Source: Palaemon carinicauda (lineage: Eukaryota; Arthropoda; Malacostraca; Decapoda; Palaemonidae). Taken from it: a stretch of 64,000 nucleotides of DNA. Both the position numbers and the translations under genes were made by a program. Each line of letters begins with the position of its first letter. Position 1 is the first letter of the stretch. The notes beneath the pieces were generated by a model. That model made no database searches. It saw nothing but the letters and a program-made list of their open reading frames with translations, and was not told where the DNA came from. The stretch spans positions 85,719,942 through 85,783,941 of the forward strand of contig NC_090751.1 of the NCBI RefSeq assembly GCF_036898095.1. The letters are read 5' to 3'. This document shows, piece after piece, positions 32,401 to 43,738 of this stretch.

Positions 32401-33000
32401 CGGACACAAGATCATGGTACTGCTGCACAGTCTGTGAACTGTCAACCATGGGGAAGCGAGGAAGTACAGTGACAACCCGAAGCTGTCTAGACTGTCTGGG
32501 TCGTACAGACAACTCCTTATCGGGTTGCTGAGGTTGCCGCACTGCGTCACAACAAGTCACTTCTGCTGGTTGTTGAACGTCTTCCCAGTGACACACTGAC
32601 TCCGTAAACAAAAAAAAAAATCCTCTAACAAGGACTAAGCTTGGACTGCATGTCTTGCAACACAGCTCAAGGTCTATGGGAGCAGGTGTGGTAACAGACG
32701 GGGTTAGCGACTGAAGTGGAACCATTACCTTCCCTGGAAGCATGTTATGCTTAAATAAAAGTCCATAGGAGGCTACGCAGCTAAAGGCTCCTCTCCAAAT
32801 GACAGAGTCCTCAAGGGAATATCAGAAGGAGGGAGAAAAGCACTTTCTCATCTACAGGGACCATATCCGAGAAAAGCTAAGTTCTCTCAGTGAGGGTTTC
32901 ACTGGTGCAAAAGCAGCAGACTAGAAGGCAACGTTATGAAACTGCTTGACAGTCTAGTGAGTTGGCAACAACCAAAGATGTGTGACTGAGAAGCATGCGG
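32400..33000 (-). pseudogene. Scrambled family I Gag fragments in DIRS copy D
   Basis: On the minus strand, first a piece around the Gag acidic segment ending EEPLAA, TAG, then PPMDF (TAG 32773-32775). Then comes an earlier Gag piece (VPLQSLTPSVTTPAPID; DVQQPAEVTCCDAVRQP; PMVDSSQTVQQYHD) that in copy E precedes it, then direct fusion to RT DDWLLR. The order is therefore not collinear with copy E. Confidence 0.75.
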
Positions 33001-33005
33001 TAAGG

Positions 33006-33075
33006 TATGCAGAGCATGCTGTATGCAGAGCATGCTGTATGCAGAGCATGCTGTATGTAGAGCATGCTGTAAGAG
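33006..33075 (+). repeat. 16-bp tandem repeat in DIRS copy D
   Basis: About four units of TGCAGAGCATGCTGTA, the later ones diverged. Confidence 0.85.
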
Positions 33076-33099
33076 AAGCAGAGCATGTTGCATAGCGTG

Positions 33100-33452
33100 T
33101 AACATTTCTCAGAAATTCCATGACCAGTGCTAGATTGAGTAATATCGCATTACTGTCCATTGAAAGTGCACGTGCCGAGGGAATTGATTTAGACTGTTTT
33201 GTTGATGAATTTGATAGCCGGCATGATAATCGTAGAATTAAGCTGCACTAAATATACGATCTATAATCTACTTCACCTCAGGACAGGGAAACTCGCCCTG
33301 TTGGCAACACTGCATTACTTCATGCATGCTTGCATGGGGTTTTAATATCAACATAATATTTACATTACATTCATAACTCATGATTCATTTTTGTTTTGAA
33401 GATATTTTGCCATATTTGCGATTTGTTAAAAATATATTGCAAGGAATACATA

Positions 33453-33496
<44 letters not shown>

Positions 33497-33600
33497 CAAG
33501 TAATACGAATAACCTCCATTATCATAATGTTTGTGTAGGCATACATGTATATGATTACAAATGCAAGTTATGAAAGTAATGAGGTGTTATTATTGTCATT
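33100..33600. other. AT-rich insert with long T tract inside DIRS copy D
   Basis: No similarity to the other DIRS copies. It holds a run of about 40 T at 33457-33496. It could be a retroposed fragment in minus orientation, but no internal gene or duplication was identified. Confidence 0.5.
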
Positions 33601-33607
33601 TGTTATT

Positions 33608-34708
33608 TCAAAGTTGAATGGGAAGAGGCTCAAGTTGAGGAGAAAGTGGCAGATGCATGCGTTGAGGTGGCTGACTCATAGCATGAGGTTCCTGTCTCAA
33701 GAGTTGCGCTTGCCTCAAGGGTTGAGGTGGTTGCGCAGAGAGAGGCTCTTGACTCACGAGTTGAGGTTCTTGAGGTGTGAGCTGCGAGAGTTGAGGTAGC
33801 GGCTGCGCAGAACGCAGTTCCTGTCTCACGAGTTGAGGTTCCTGAGGAGCTAGCCTCAAGAGTTGAGGCTCTCGCCTTGAGGAAAGTTGAGGTAGCAGCT
33901 GCGAGAGCTGAGGTGGCTGCCTCAAGGATGGTAGAGGTTGTCGTACCTCAAAAGGTTGTAGCCTCAAAGATGGTCTAACTGCAAGAAAATCTTGCCTCAA
34001 GGCATAAGACTCCTGCTCCCATTGTTGAGGTTGCCTTAAGGAAGGTTGAGGTTGCTGCACAACGCTGGTAACTGGCAACTCCGAACGCGGTAAGGTAGCT
34101 TGAGGAACCTCAACTTCGTACGCCTGGCAGACTGGACTGCGGTGAGGCGGAGCGCTCGCAGGAGGAGGTGTAACCTTCTCAGCCTGAAACTCACGCATTA
34201 AGACCGCAAGCTGCGACTGCATGGACTGCAGCAAAGTCATCTTGGGATCAACAGACGATAAGGTCTGTTGAGGCAAAGCCTTAACAGAAGATGAGGTCTG
34301 TTGAGGCATCGCCTTACCTCTCTTAGGAGGTGTGCAGTCACCTGATGACTGCGGAGAGTCAGAGCTAACCCAATGACTGCATCCGGGTTGTTGAACTCTA
34401 GAGGTCTGGACTTTACGTTTAAGAGGTCTTGAGACCTGAGTCCAGCGTTTTCTCCCCGAAATTTCTTCTGCAGACGAGCAAAATAAGGGCTCAATCGTCT
34501 GTGGGTGGGAGTGACGTTCTCTGAAAGACACGCCCGCAACCACCGAGGATACTTCTGTGCGCCGATCAAGGCCTGCCGAACCCTTTTGCCCTTCGACATT
34601 GCTTCTCCCCTGGGCTTGGGAGCTTGCAAGAGGTCCCGGACTGGGAGGACGACTGGCACGCACAGAAGTACCCTCACGCACAACACTGACACACTTTGCG
34701 CTAATCAC
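33608..34708 (-). pseudogene. Gag-like ORF1 part of DIRS copy D
   Basis: Open for 366 residues: VREGTSVRASRPPSPGPLAS, RRTEVSSVVAGVS, KRWTQVSRPLKR, QPGCSHWVSSDSPQSSGDCT, then a Pro/Gln/Leu-rich low-complexity region. It is closest to copy C. The zinc-finger N-terminus is replaced by the 5' module, and the conserved C-terminal third is absent. Confidence 0.8.
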
Positions 34709-35760
34709 TTATCACTTTTGATTTTCTGTTTGCACTTATTTCACTGAACTCGAAACTTTAAGTGGTTTGTACCTGAAACACGCAATTCTATCCTTCCTCA
34801 AAAGTTAGTAATTGCGAAAACAGAATTACAATGTAACAGAAAAATCTAATGAAAGATAAATAATTCAGTGGCTGGAAAGAGACTAAACACTAGATCAAAT
34901 AAACTACGTTTAAAATCTCTCACCGCATAAAGCTTGAGAACAAGAATAAAACTCTAGAAACGTTTACCTTCTTCCCCTAAAGAGACTAGGGAGAAGAGCA
35001 AAAACGATAACAACGTTACTCGCTTGAACGAAACGTTTATCCAGCTCTCTCTCCCTCCGTCTCTATCTCTCTCTCTCTCTCTCTCTCTTGACTTAGAACC
35101 TGAGAGAAGAGCCCAATCATATATATCGTTAAAACATATTATTGTTAAAGGAAAAAAACTGAAATATTTCCCAAATAAAAAGTTCCTTTATTAGAATTAA
35201 AACCATTAAGCTAAGAAAGAATGAACAAAACGCTAGAAACGGTTACTCTTACTGCAACGTGACACCGTGAAAATTCTCTCTCTATCGTAACGATAGAGCG
35301 CAAGTTGAACGTTCTGAACGTCAACAACTGCAGAGACAAAACAAAACGTTAGTTCAACTTTGAAAACAGTACGAGACTATCAAAGAAATTCTTTCAAAAA
35401 CATCAAAATAGCATAATATGTTAACAGGTAAAACCGAAATGACGGGCTCAATGTTAATTAACTTCGGTACCAAGAAAAGACCGCCTACTATTAGGAAAGG
35501 TCGAATATAAACAAATATAAAAATTAATTTTAATAAGTTTATAATAAAAGGAAGTTAATCGAAGAGGCCTATAAAAGGCGGAGAGATATAAAATAAATCT
35601 ATAACTTTTGTTAAGCAAAATTAAGAAAGAGAGTCTATACTCTCTTAGACACCAACACTTCCGTCTAAGTGAAGGGTCGGCCATTTAAAGGTGAAAGAGA
35701 GTTCATACTCTCTTCGTCACCATAATTAATCAAATTAATTCCAAAAGCTAGCTAAGCTAA
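34690..35760 (-). other. 5' module of DIRS copy D, shared with copy A
   Basis: Collinear with 3160-4290 of copy A. It starts with ATGGCCGACCC (minus strand, 35684), reading MADPSLRRKC as in copy A, then diverges. It contains the (CT)n run at about 35065-35090 and the same tail (GAAATAAGTGCAAACAG) before Gag. Confidence 0.65.
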
Positions 35761-35879
35761 TAATAAAACTTCCTGAATAGCGAAAGCTGAAATCTTAGAG
35801 CAATACTTCACCAAAAACCGTGAACAAGACTCCAAAATTATAAGCGTATCCATGAACGTCTTGCCGGAAGCACGACAGA

Positions 35880-36050
35880 GGAAAAATTGAGGTGGTGTCA
35901 ACAAGAAGTACTGCAGTACCTGGCCACAGGTGGCGCTTGTGAGTACACCCCCCTCTTGTATAGCGATCGCTGGCGTATCCCTTCCGTAGAATTCTGTCGG
36001 GCAACGGAGTTGACAGCTACATGATTATCGGGTAAGTTTAATATTGAAAA
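35880..36050 (-). repeat. ITR of DIRS copy D (high-coordinate, element-left end)
   Basis: Inverse of 29385-29560. Contains AGCGATCGCT at about 35961-35970 and ends GGGTAAGTTTAATATTGAAAA. Confidence 0.85.
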
Positions 36051-36264
36051 TTTTTATTTTATCCTAGTTGTTTATCGAGGGAAATTATGTCAAAATACTG
36101 CTCCAACCTGTCTTTGTTACATCCTAACAAGTTTAATTTTGCTAGTCATGAACTTAAGTTTTACTATCATTAACTTCTTTTGTAGTTAGCTCTGGAGCCC
36201 CGTAAGTTGTCAAATCTGGATAATATTTCAGGCTTGATCTAGCGTGTTTCAAGTCCTAGCGTAA

Positions 36265-36520
36265 CTTCCCTAGGTGGTGACTAGTGGTTCTAGTACACCA
36301 TTCAGTAAGAGTTCTGAAGGTACATGGCTACTCCCAGTTTTGAGATCCTCTAATAGAACTAGGATTCTTAATCAACTTTTGATCCTTATGCTGCAAAGCA
36401 ATTACACTCCAGCATTTCAGACTGGTTTTTTAGACATCTAGATTTGTGAGGCAAAAGACTGACATGGTACTCTGGATCCTTATATCCCTCCTCTAATTAA
36501 AGTTAGTGCCTCTAGACATC
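36265..36520 (+). repeat. Dispersed repeat, copy 2 (pair with 28750-29010)
   Basis: See the partner at 28750-29010. Same orientation, diverged, family unknown. The two lie on either side of DIRS copy D. Confidence 0.5.
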
Positions 36521-36885
36521 TCTTATCCCTTATGTGCTGAGATGATTGGATTTTATGTCTATCCTCTCAGTGAAATAAATGTCCTTGAAATACTTTTATA
36601 ATTATATGATTGGCATGGCAAATCATATGATTCCCTTGGGTAAAAGGATTTCTTTTTCAATTAATCCCTTAAAATTTGGGTAAATCTGTTTGATTGCTTC
36701 ATGTGTGGAGAACTGTGAGAGTCGTTTTTCTATTACGGGCTAATTGTAGAAATTATTACCCTACTTGCATAAACTATTAAGCTATTGAATGTAAATGTCA
36801 ACAATATTATGCATTTTGAGTACTGTAAGATATCCAAGATATTTAATAATATCCAAATAAGTTACTCAAGTTATGTATAGTATAG

Positions 36886-37140
36886 TACAGTAATACCTAT
36901 CGATACGAAAGTTTCTGTATACAAAATATTCATGATACAACAAGAGATACGAAGATTTTTTCGCTTCATATTACGAAAAACCCCTTATGATACAAAACGA
37001 GATTCTCCAGGCCGCTGAAAAATGATTTTAAAATTTGCATGCTGCAAAACTTTAAACTCACTGCCATTTTCCTGTTCTCCTATTGGTTATCTCCCTACCT
37101 TGATGCTTGTTACCACTGTAAGATCCTGCTCTCCTATTTT
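36886..37140 (+). mobile_element. Tigger-like DNA transposon end fragment
   Basis: CAGTAATACC, then ACGAAAGTTTCTGTATAC, TTTTTCGCTTCAT, CTCCTATTGGTTATCTCCCT and AAGATCCTGCTCTCCTAT. This matches the reverse complement of the Tigger terminus at about 61130-61373 and continues to the same inner region. No transposase follows. Confidence 0.65.
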
Positions 37141-37490
37141 ATATCAATAAGTAAATTTTTAAGCTGAAAAACACAATGAACAGTACTGTATTATGTGTAT
37201 GTACAGTATGTATGTACACACAATGATACTATGCATATCTAAACATTAGCGATATATTTTTCTTTTATTTTAGTCTCTACCGGCAATAAAATAACAGGCA
37301 AATATCTTTATAAATTCTTTGAACTTATGTAGTACAGTACAAGTTATAGAGTAACACTTATGTAATTTCATCATGATTCAGTTTTCTTTTGTTACTTTTT
37401 TAAACTGTTCATCTAGTATAAATAGCTTAGAAGAGCTGCATCCAAATGATAATTCACTTGTGTATTCTTTTCTAATGCCAAAATAACCAG

Positions 37491-37666
37491 TACGCATCAA
37501 ACGAGGAGTTCTAGCAGAGGAAATTGAAGTTGTAGCTTTAAAAGTTGAAGAAGCTGGACAAGTACGCGCTGAGGAAGATGATCTAGCAGCAAGTGCTCCA
37601 GAAGAGTTTTTAGATCCGATAATGTCTCATCTTATGACAGATCCAGTCATACTTCCATCCTCAAAG
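37491..37666 (+). CDS. UBE4B: UBE4B exon h (linker and first half of U-box)
   Basis: A 176-nt exon; two bases complete a valine, then RIKRGVLAEEIEVVALKVEE, an acidic linker, and PEEFLDPIMSHLMTDPVILP ending SSK. The FLDPIM...DPV...PSS pattern is the start of the U-box, the E2-binding fold that resembles a RING without zinc. The linker length equals that of human UBE4B within one residue by eye, so no exon is missing before it. Phase 0 donor GTATAT at 37667. Confidence 0.95.
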
Positions 37667-38350
37667 GTATATATCAAAGTTGTTATGTTTCTTACCGAGA
37701 AACCTTTAGTAGTGGTATGTTTTATATTTATTTCATTGTATATCTGTAGAAATGTAAACCAATGTTTTCTGTTTTGCAGACTATGGGTGAATAAGTCTGT
37801 TATAGCTTAGACTTTTTTTTTCATTGATGGGGTTATTGTTAGGGATGGGGCCTCATTCAAACTTATTAATCTCATTGTTTTTCCATCTTGTGGTACATAT
37901 TTTGTATCACTTTACTAATTGATATATTGTCCTTGTTTATTTGTGTGCTGCATTTTTATAATTCTTATTGTTTGTCATTTAATAGATTAATTCTGAAATT
38001 TCCTTTCCATATTTTAGCTCTTATCTGAAATATTTAGTTTCAGCCAGGATTTTCCTGATTTGCATTTAAATCATTCATTATCTGATGACATGTGGTTAGT
38101 GTGTTGTTCAATTTACTCTTGCTTATCAGTAGACAATGCTGTATAGTAGACATATATGTAGCCAATATAATTTTTTTGCTCAATTAGTGAGGTGTACTGT
38201 ATGAAATCACAATCAGTTTCCAGACCCTTATGTAACCCCTACAATGTACTCCATAGGGCTTTACAAAAGAGAAGAAGAAGGAACCCGTAAAGAGAAGAGA
38301 AATCATAAATCCATTTGTGATGATTTTCTCAGTCAGTATGTGGCCTTTAT

Positions 38351-38355
<5 letters not shown>

Positions 38356-38409
<54 letters not shown>
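38356..38409 (+). repeat. (ATT)n microsatellite, LINE-beta tail
   Basis: About 54 bp of ATT repeats directly abutting a LINE-beta 3' end in minus orientation. A second tract is at 38478-38517. Confidence 0.9.
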
Positions 38410-39079
38410 CACTAGCTAAGCTACAAACCTAGTTGGAAATGCAAGATGCTATAAGACCAAGGGCTCCAACAGGAATTATTATTATTATCATTATTATTAT
38501 TATTATTATTATTATTACTAGCTAAGCTACAAAACTAGTTGGAATTGCAAGATGCTATAAGAGCAAGGGCTCCAACAGGAAAAAATAGCCCAGTGAAGAA
38601 AGGAAATAAGGAAATAAATAAACGGTATATGAGGTACAGTAACGAACAACTAAAATCAGATATTATAAAAACAATAACATTAAAATAGATATTTCATATA
38701 TAAACTATAAAAAGACTTATGTCAGCCTGTTAAACATAAAAACTTTTGCTGCAAGTTTGAACTTTTGAAGTTCCACTGATTCAACTACTGTACCTGATTA
38801 GGGGGATCACTCCATAACTTGGTCACAGCTGGAATAAAACTTCTATACTACTGTGTAATATTGAACCTCATGATGGAGAAGGTCTGACTATTAGAATTAA
38901 CTGCGTGCCTAGATTACGAACATGTTGGAACTTTCTGGGAAGATCCGAATGTAAAGGATGGTCAGAATTATAAAAAATCTTATGCAACATGCATAATTAA
39001 CTACTGCAATTAAACGATGGTGCCAGAGATTAATATCTAGATCAGGAATAAGAAATTTTATAGACTGTAAGTTCCTGTC

Positions 39080-40726
39080 AATGGTACCAGTAGATTGGGT
39101 TTGTGCGTGTATTGTACCACTGTATAAGAGTAAGGGAGATGTGCATGAGTGTTGTAATTCAAGGGGTATTAGTTTGTTGAGTGTGGTGGGAAAAGTGTAT
39201 GGAAGAGTACTGATTAATAGGATTAAGGATAAAACAGAGAATGCAATCTTAGAAGTACAGGGTGGTTTTTAGAAGAGGTAGGGGTTGTATAAATCATATT
39301 TTTACAGTTAGGCAGATATGCGAGAAATATTTAGCAAAAGGTAAGGAGGTGTACAGTTTGTTGCGTTTATGGATCTGGAGAAAGCGAATGATAGAGTTGA
39401 TATGGAAGCAATGTGGAATGTGATGAGGTTATATGGAGTTGATGGAAGGTTGTTGCAAGCAGTGAAAAGTTTCTACAAAGGTAGTAAAGCATGTGTTAGG
39501 ATACGCAATGAAGTGAGTGATTGGTTTCCGGTGAGTGGGGCTGAGACAGGGATGTGTGGTGTTGCCGTGGTTGTTTAACTGTATGTTGATGGAGTGGTGA
39601 GAGAGGTGAATGCTCGAGTGCTTGGACGAGGATTGAAACTGGTAGACGAGAATGACCATGAATGGGAGGTAAATCAATTATTGTTTGCGAATGATACTGT
39701 ACTGGTTGCAGACGCGGAAGAGAAGCTTGGCAGATTAGTGACAGAATTTGGAAGGGTGTGTGAGAGAAGGAAGTTGAGAGTTAATGTGGGTAAGAGTAAG
39801 GTTATGAGATGTACGAGAAGGGAGGGTTGTGCGAGGTTGAATGTCATGTTAAATGGAGAGTTACTTGAGGAGGTGGATCAGTTTAAGTACTTGGGGTTTG
39901 TTGTTGCAGCAAATGAAGGAGTGGAAGCAGATGTACGTCAGAAAGTGAATGAAGGATGCAAAGTGTTGGGGGCAGTTAAGGGAGTACAGTAGTAAAAAAT
40001 GGAGGGTTGGGTATGAATGTAAAGAGAGTTCTATGTGAGAAAGTGATTGTACTAACTGTGATGTATTGATCGGAGTTGTGGGGAATGAAAGTGACGGAGA
40101 GACAGAAATTGAATGTGTTTGAGATGAAATATCTAAGGAGTATGGCTGGTGTATCTCGAGTAGATAGGGTTAGGAATGAAGTAGTGAGGGTGAGAATGGA
40201 TGTAAGAAATGAGTTAGGAGCTAGAGTGAATTTGAATGTGTTGAGGTGGTTTGGCCATGTTGAGAGAATGGAAAATGGCTGTCTGCTAAAGAAGGTGATG
40301 AATGCAAGAGTTGATGGGAGAAGTACAAGAGGAAGGCCAAGGTTTGGGTAGATGGATGGAGTGAAGGAAGCTCTTGGTGATAGGAGGATAGATGTGAGAG
40401 GCAAGAGAGTGTGCTAGAAATAGGAATAAATGGTGAGCGATTGTGATGCAGTTCCGGTAGGCCCTGCTGCTTCCTCCGGTGCCTTAAATGACCGCGGAGG
40501 TGGCAGCAGTAGGGGATTCAGCATTATGAAGCTTCATCTGTGGTGGATAACGTGGGAGGGTGGGCTGTGGCACCCCTAGCAGTACAAGCCAAACTCAGTT
40601 GAGTCCCTTGTTAGGCTGGGAGGAACATAGAGAGACGAGGTCCCCTTTTCTGGTTCATTTGTTTGATGTCGGCTACCCCCCAAAATTGGGGGAAGTGCCT
40701 TGGTATATGTATGTATGTATGTATGC
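39080..40726 (+). mobile_element. LINE-alpha copy 2, nested in LINE-beta
   Basis: Plus-strand, 5'-truncated, with a (TATG)n tail at about 40696-40725. It encodes CCNSRGISLLSVVGKVYGRV, FMDLEKANDRVDMEAMWNV, LFANDTVLVADAEEKLGRLV (catalytic box reads AND rather than ADD), KLRVNVGKSKVMRCTRREG and LNVLRWFGHVERMENG. Stops and frameshifts (for example near 39270 and 39577) make it inactive. Flanked by 11-bp duplications AAGTTCCTGTC / AAGTTCCTATC (39069-39079 and 40727-40737). Confidence 0.88.
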
Positions 40727-40974
40727 AAGTTCCTATCCAACAAATTAAGATGCGAATCAGCAGCTGAAAACCAGACAGGAGAACAATACTCAAAACAAGG
40801 TAGAATGAAAGAATTAAAACACTTCTTCAGAATAGATTGATCACCTAAAATCTTAAAAGACTTTCTTAAGCCATTTTTGGGGGAATTGAAGAAGACACAG
40901 ACCTAATGTGTTTCTCGAAAGTAAGTTTGCTCTCTTGAATCACACACAAAATTTTAAGTCATATAGGGTTAATG

Positions 40975-41910
40975 TATGGAGTCTTATCAAATGAATTCCA
41001 TTGAACAGCAGAGTACTTCAAGGGAATGTGTTGTCACCTATGTTGTTTATCCTCATGAATTTTGTAATGAGTAGAACAGTTGGAGATGGTGAAGGATTGG
41101 ACTCTATTGGTGATAGGAATTTAGCAGACCTAGAGTATGCTGATGATGCTGTCCTTGTTAGCAAAACACCACATGATTTGCAATGCTTTAGAATGCATGA
41201 AATGTCACATGAGGTTGGGCTAAAGATAAATAGAAGAAAGACAGAGATGAGGAGAACAGAGTATGCAATGGAAGATGAAATATCATTGGAAGGAGAAAGG
41301 ATTAATGAGGTAGAATCATTTAAGTATTCAGGAACTACCATCTCCAATACAGGGTCTTTAGAATTAGAGTTTAGTGAAAGATCGAAAAAAGCAAATCAGA
41401 CAATGGCTAGGTTAAGTAAAATTTGAAAATCAAATTGCCTGAAATTACATAAAAAAAAAAGGCTATATATCAGTTTAGTGAGATCGGTGTTACTCTATGG
41501 ACCTGAGTCATGGTAGGACAATGAAACAATCTCCAATAGATTTGGTAGATTTGAGAACAAAGCCCTCAGAAGGATATTGGGAGTTATATGGCAGGACAGG
41601 ATTAGAAATGAAACTATTAGAGAGATTACTCGAGTGCCATATGTTGATGAGATCGTGATAAGGGGTAGATGGAGATGGTTTAGGCATGCTCTTCGCACTC
41701 CCTAAGAGAAATTAGTTCACCGAACGTTCATCTGGGCTCCACAAGGCATTAGAAGAATTGGAAGACCCAGGCCTACATGGCTGAGGACTATGAAGCACGA
41801 AGTAGGAGATGATGAATGGAGAAGTATTGAATTGAAAACTAAAGATAGAGACGACTGGCGAAATCTAAGTAAGGCCCTTTCCTTCAATAGGCGTAGGAGG
41901 AGATGATGAT
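40975..41910 (+). mobile_element. LINE-gamma, nested in LINE-beta
   Basis: Plus-strand, 5'-truncated non-LTR element ending in a short (GAT)n tail. It encodes LQGNVLSPMLFILMN (motif B), LEYADDAVLVSKTP (motif C), ESFKYSGTTISNTGS, then after a stop SLVRSVLLYGPESW, FENKALRRILGVIWQDRIRN and, near the end, DRDDWRNLSKA. It is a different family from LINE-alpha. Flanked by 12-bp duplications ATAGGGTTAATG / ACAGGGTTAATG (40963-40974, 41911-41922). Inactive. Confidence 0.85.
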
Positions 41911-43539
41911 ACAGGGTTAATGAAACATTATCAATGCTGAGATCCGAATGTTGAGAAGCCACTGTCCTTGTCCTACTTTCAATCATAATTTGAGTTTGGA
42001 TGAGATTCAACTTCATACCCTGTAATTTGTACCATGCACTAATTTTAGCTAGATCTCAATTAATGGATTCAACAACCCCAGATCTACATTCAGATGAAAT
42101 TGATGCTAAGAGAGCTGTATCATCAGCATATGCAACAAGCTTGTTTTCTAGGCCAAACCACATGTCATGTGTATATAGTATGAAGAGTAATGGGCCAAGA
42201 ACACTACCCTGAGGAACACCTGATATCAAATTCCTATACTCACTATGGTGCCCATAAACAACAATTCTGTGCAATCTATTACTTAAAAATTCAATAATGA
42301 TGCTAAGAAATGACCCACCCACCACCAACTGTTTGAGTTTGAAAACAAGGGCCTAATGATCAACACAAAGGCAGCACTAAAATCAAGGCCAATCATACAA
42401 ACTTCCTGGCCACAATCAAGGGATTTCTGTACAGCATTTGAGATTGTAAAAAGGGCATCACATTCTCCAAGGCCTTTACGAAAACCAAATTGCAAGCTAG
42501 GGAACAGATGATTACCTTCGGCAAACCTATGAAGACGTTTTGCCAAAAGACGTACAAAAACTTTAGATAATACGGTAGATATGGAAATTGGATGGTAATC
42601 AGTTGGACTTGAGCTACCACAAACACATTTACATAGTGGAGTAACATTCTCCAACAAGTGCTAAAAGCTTCTCTTCTTGTTAACTTGCACAAAGTAACAT
42701 TACTTTGGAGCTAAGAAATCTGCAGTCTTCATTAAAAACAAAGGAAAATTACCATTTGGGTCTACACCTCCATAAGCATCAAGGTCCATCAAGAGTGCCT
42801 TAATTTCACAAGATCAAAAAGCTAAACTAATTAGCTTAGCTTCAGGAAAACAGGAATGAGGAAGGTCAAATTTATCATTACTCAGCTTACTGTCAAACAC
42901 ATTATTCAAAAGGATGGCCTTTTCCTTTGGATAGAGTGACAGAGCCCTCTGGTTTAGGTAAAGAAGGAACTGTTGCATCTATACCAAAGAATGCAGATTT
43001 AAGGGTAGTCCACCACTTATGCTCCTGGGTTGTACCAGAAAGGGTTTCTTTTATGGTTAAATTGTATTGCTTTTCAGTTGAAGCATAAACTCTCTGAGCA
43101 AAAGCTCTCAAGCTGAGTATAGTTATTCCAGGTTAAATCTGATCTGTTACCCTTCCAAAGATGATAGGCCTCCTGCTTCTCCATAGGGAATGAATGTTTA
43201 AGTTAGGATGTGTAGTTTTAGTTGCCAGTCTGTGGGATATTTGAAAACACTTTATAGGGATACATGGCTGATGACTCAAACTATGCTTAAAGCTGTTGTG
43301 CTTTGTTGAATAAATTAAAAAAAATCATGTACATATTCAATATATTTGTTACACTAAAAGGGCCAATTCACTGAATACTAAATTTATGATTCAAAATACC
43401 ATTTTTATTTATAGAGATTTTTGTATTTAGTTTCAAATATCAATACAATTTTAAACAATTGTCTTCATACATTTTGATATATTTTCACTGATGAAAATAT
43501 GATATTTTAATTATAAAATAAATTTTTGAATATACTTAC

Positions 43540-43715
43540 CCGGTGAATATATAGCTGCAACTCTGTTGCTCGACAGACAAAAACTGTACAAAAAAACTCG
43601 CCAGCGATCGCTATACAGGTTGCGGGTGTGCCCATCAGCGCCATCTGTCGGCCAGATACCAAGCTCTATGTAAACAAAGACTCAATTTTCTCCTCGTCCC
43701 ACTGCGTCTCTATTG
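43540..43715 (+). repeat. ITR of DIRS copy E (low-coordinate end)
   Basis: Inverse of about 49830-49985. Starts CCGGTGAATATATAGCTG; contains AGCGATCGCT at about 43604-43613. Confidence 0.87.
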
Positions 43716-43738
43716 GGGAGGAAGGGAGGGTCATTTAA

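Larger units (their letters stand above)
29353..36050 (-). mobile_element. DIRS copy D (family II termini), rearranged mosaic
   Basis: About 6.7 kb on the minus strand. The ends match copy C (CCCGATAATCATGTAGCTG), with an ICR at 29590-29690 and ITRs at both ends. Internally it combines the 5' module shared with copy A, a Pro/Gln-rich Gag part like copy C, an AT-rich insert with a long T run, scrambled pieces of family I Gag, and then truncated RT/RNase H and YR. The Gag C-terminus and the N-terminal RT are missing. Not autonomous. Confidence 0.88.
23858..37490 (+). other. UBE4B intron, 13.6 kb, the largest coding-region intron
   Basis: Phase 1 intron. It carries LINE-delta, a dispersed repeat near 27945-28180, DIRS copy D, a Tigger-like end (36886-37140) and a pair of related repeats flanking copy D. 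The remainder (26997-27944, 28181-28749, 36530-36885, 37141-37490) is AT-rich without recognisable genes. Confidence 0.8.
38410..43150 (-). mobile_element. LINE-beta (jockey-like), interrupted by two younger LINEs
   Basis: Minus-strand non-LTR element with an (AAT)n tail at its low-coordinate end. Preserved protein pieces, read leftward, are: EHKWWTTLKSAFFGIDATVP (about 43010), YYLKFLYVFWQNVFIGL, LFPSLQFGFRKGLGECDAL, CMIGLDFSAAF (motif A), YRNLISGVPQGSVLGPLLFI (motif B) and KLVAYADDTALLAS (motif C). Frames are broken. Interrupted at 39080-40726 and 40975-41910. The 5' border near 43150 is approximate. A separate 3'-end fragment (38410-38477) lies in tandem before the second ATT tract. Confidence 0.82.

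Noticed and set aside
33006..33160. Two 68-codon minus-strand frames rich in His/Ala/Leu
   Set aside because: Translation of the 16-bp tandem repeat, not a gene.
38356..38520. CRISPR-like or structured array
   Set aside because: Simple ATT microsatellite forming LINE tails.
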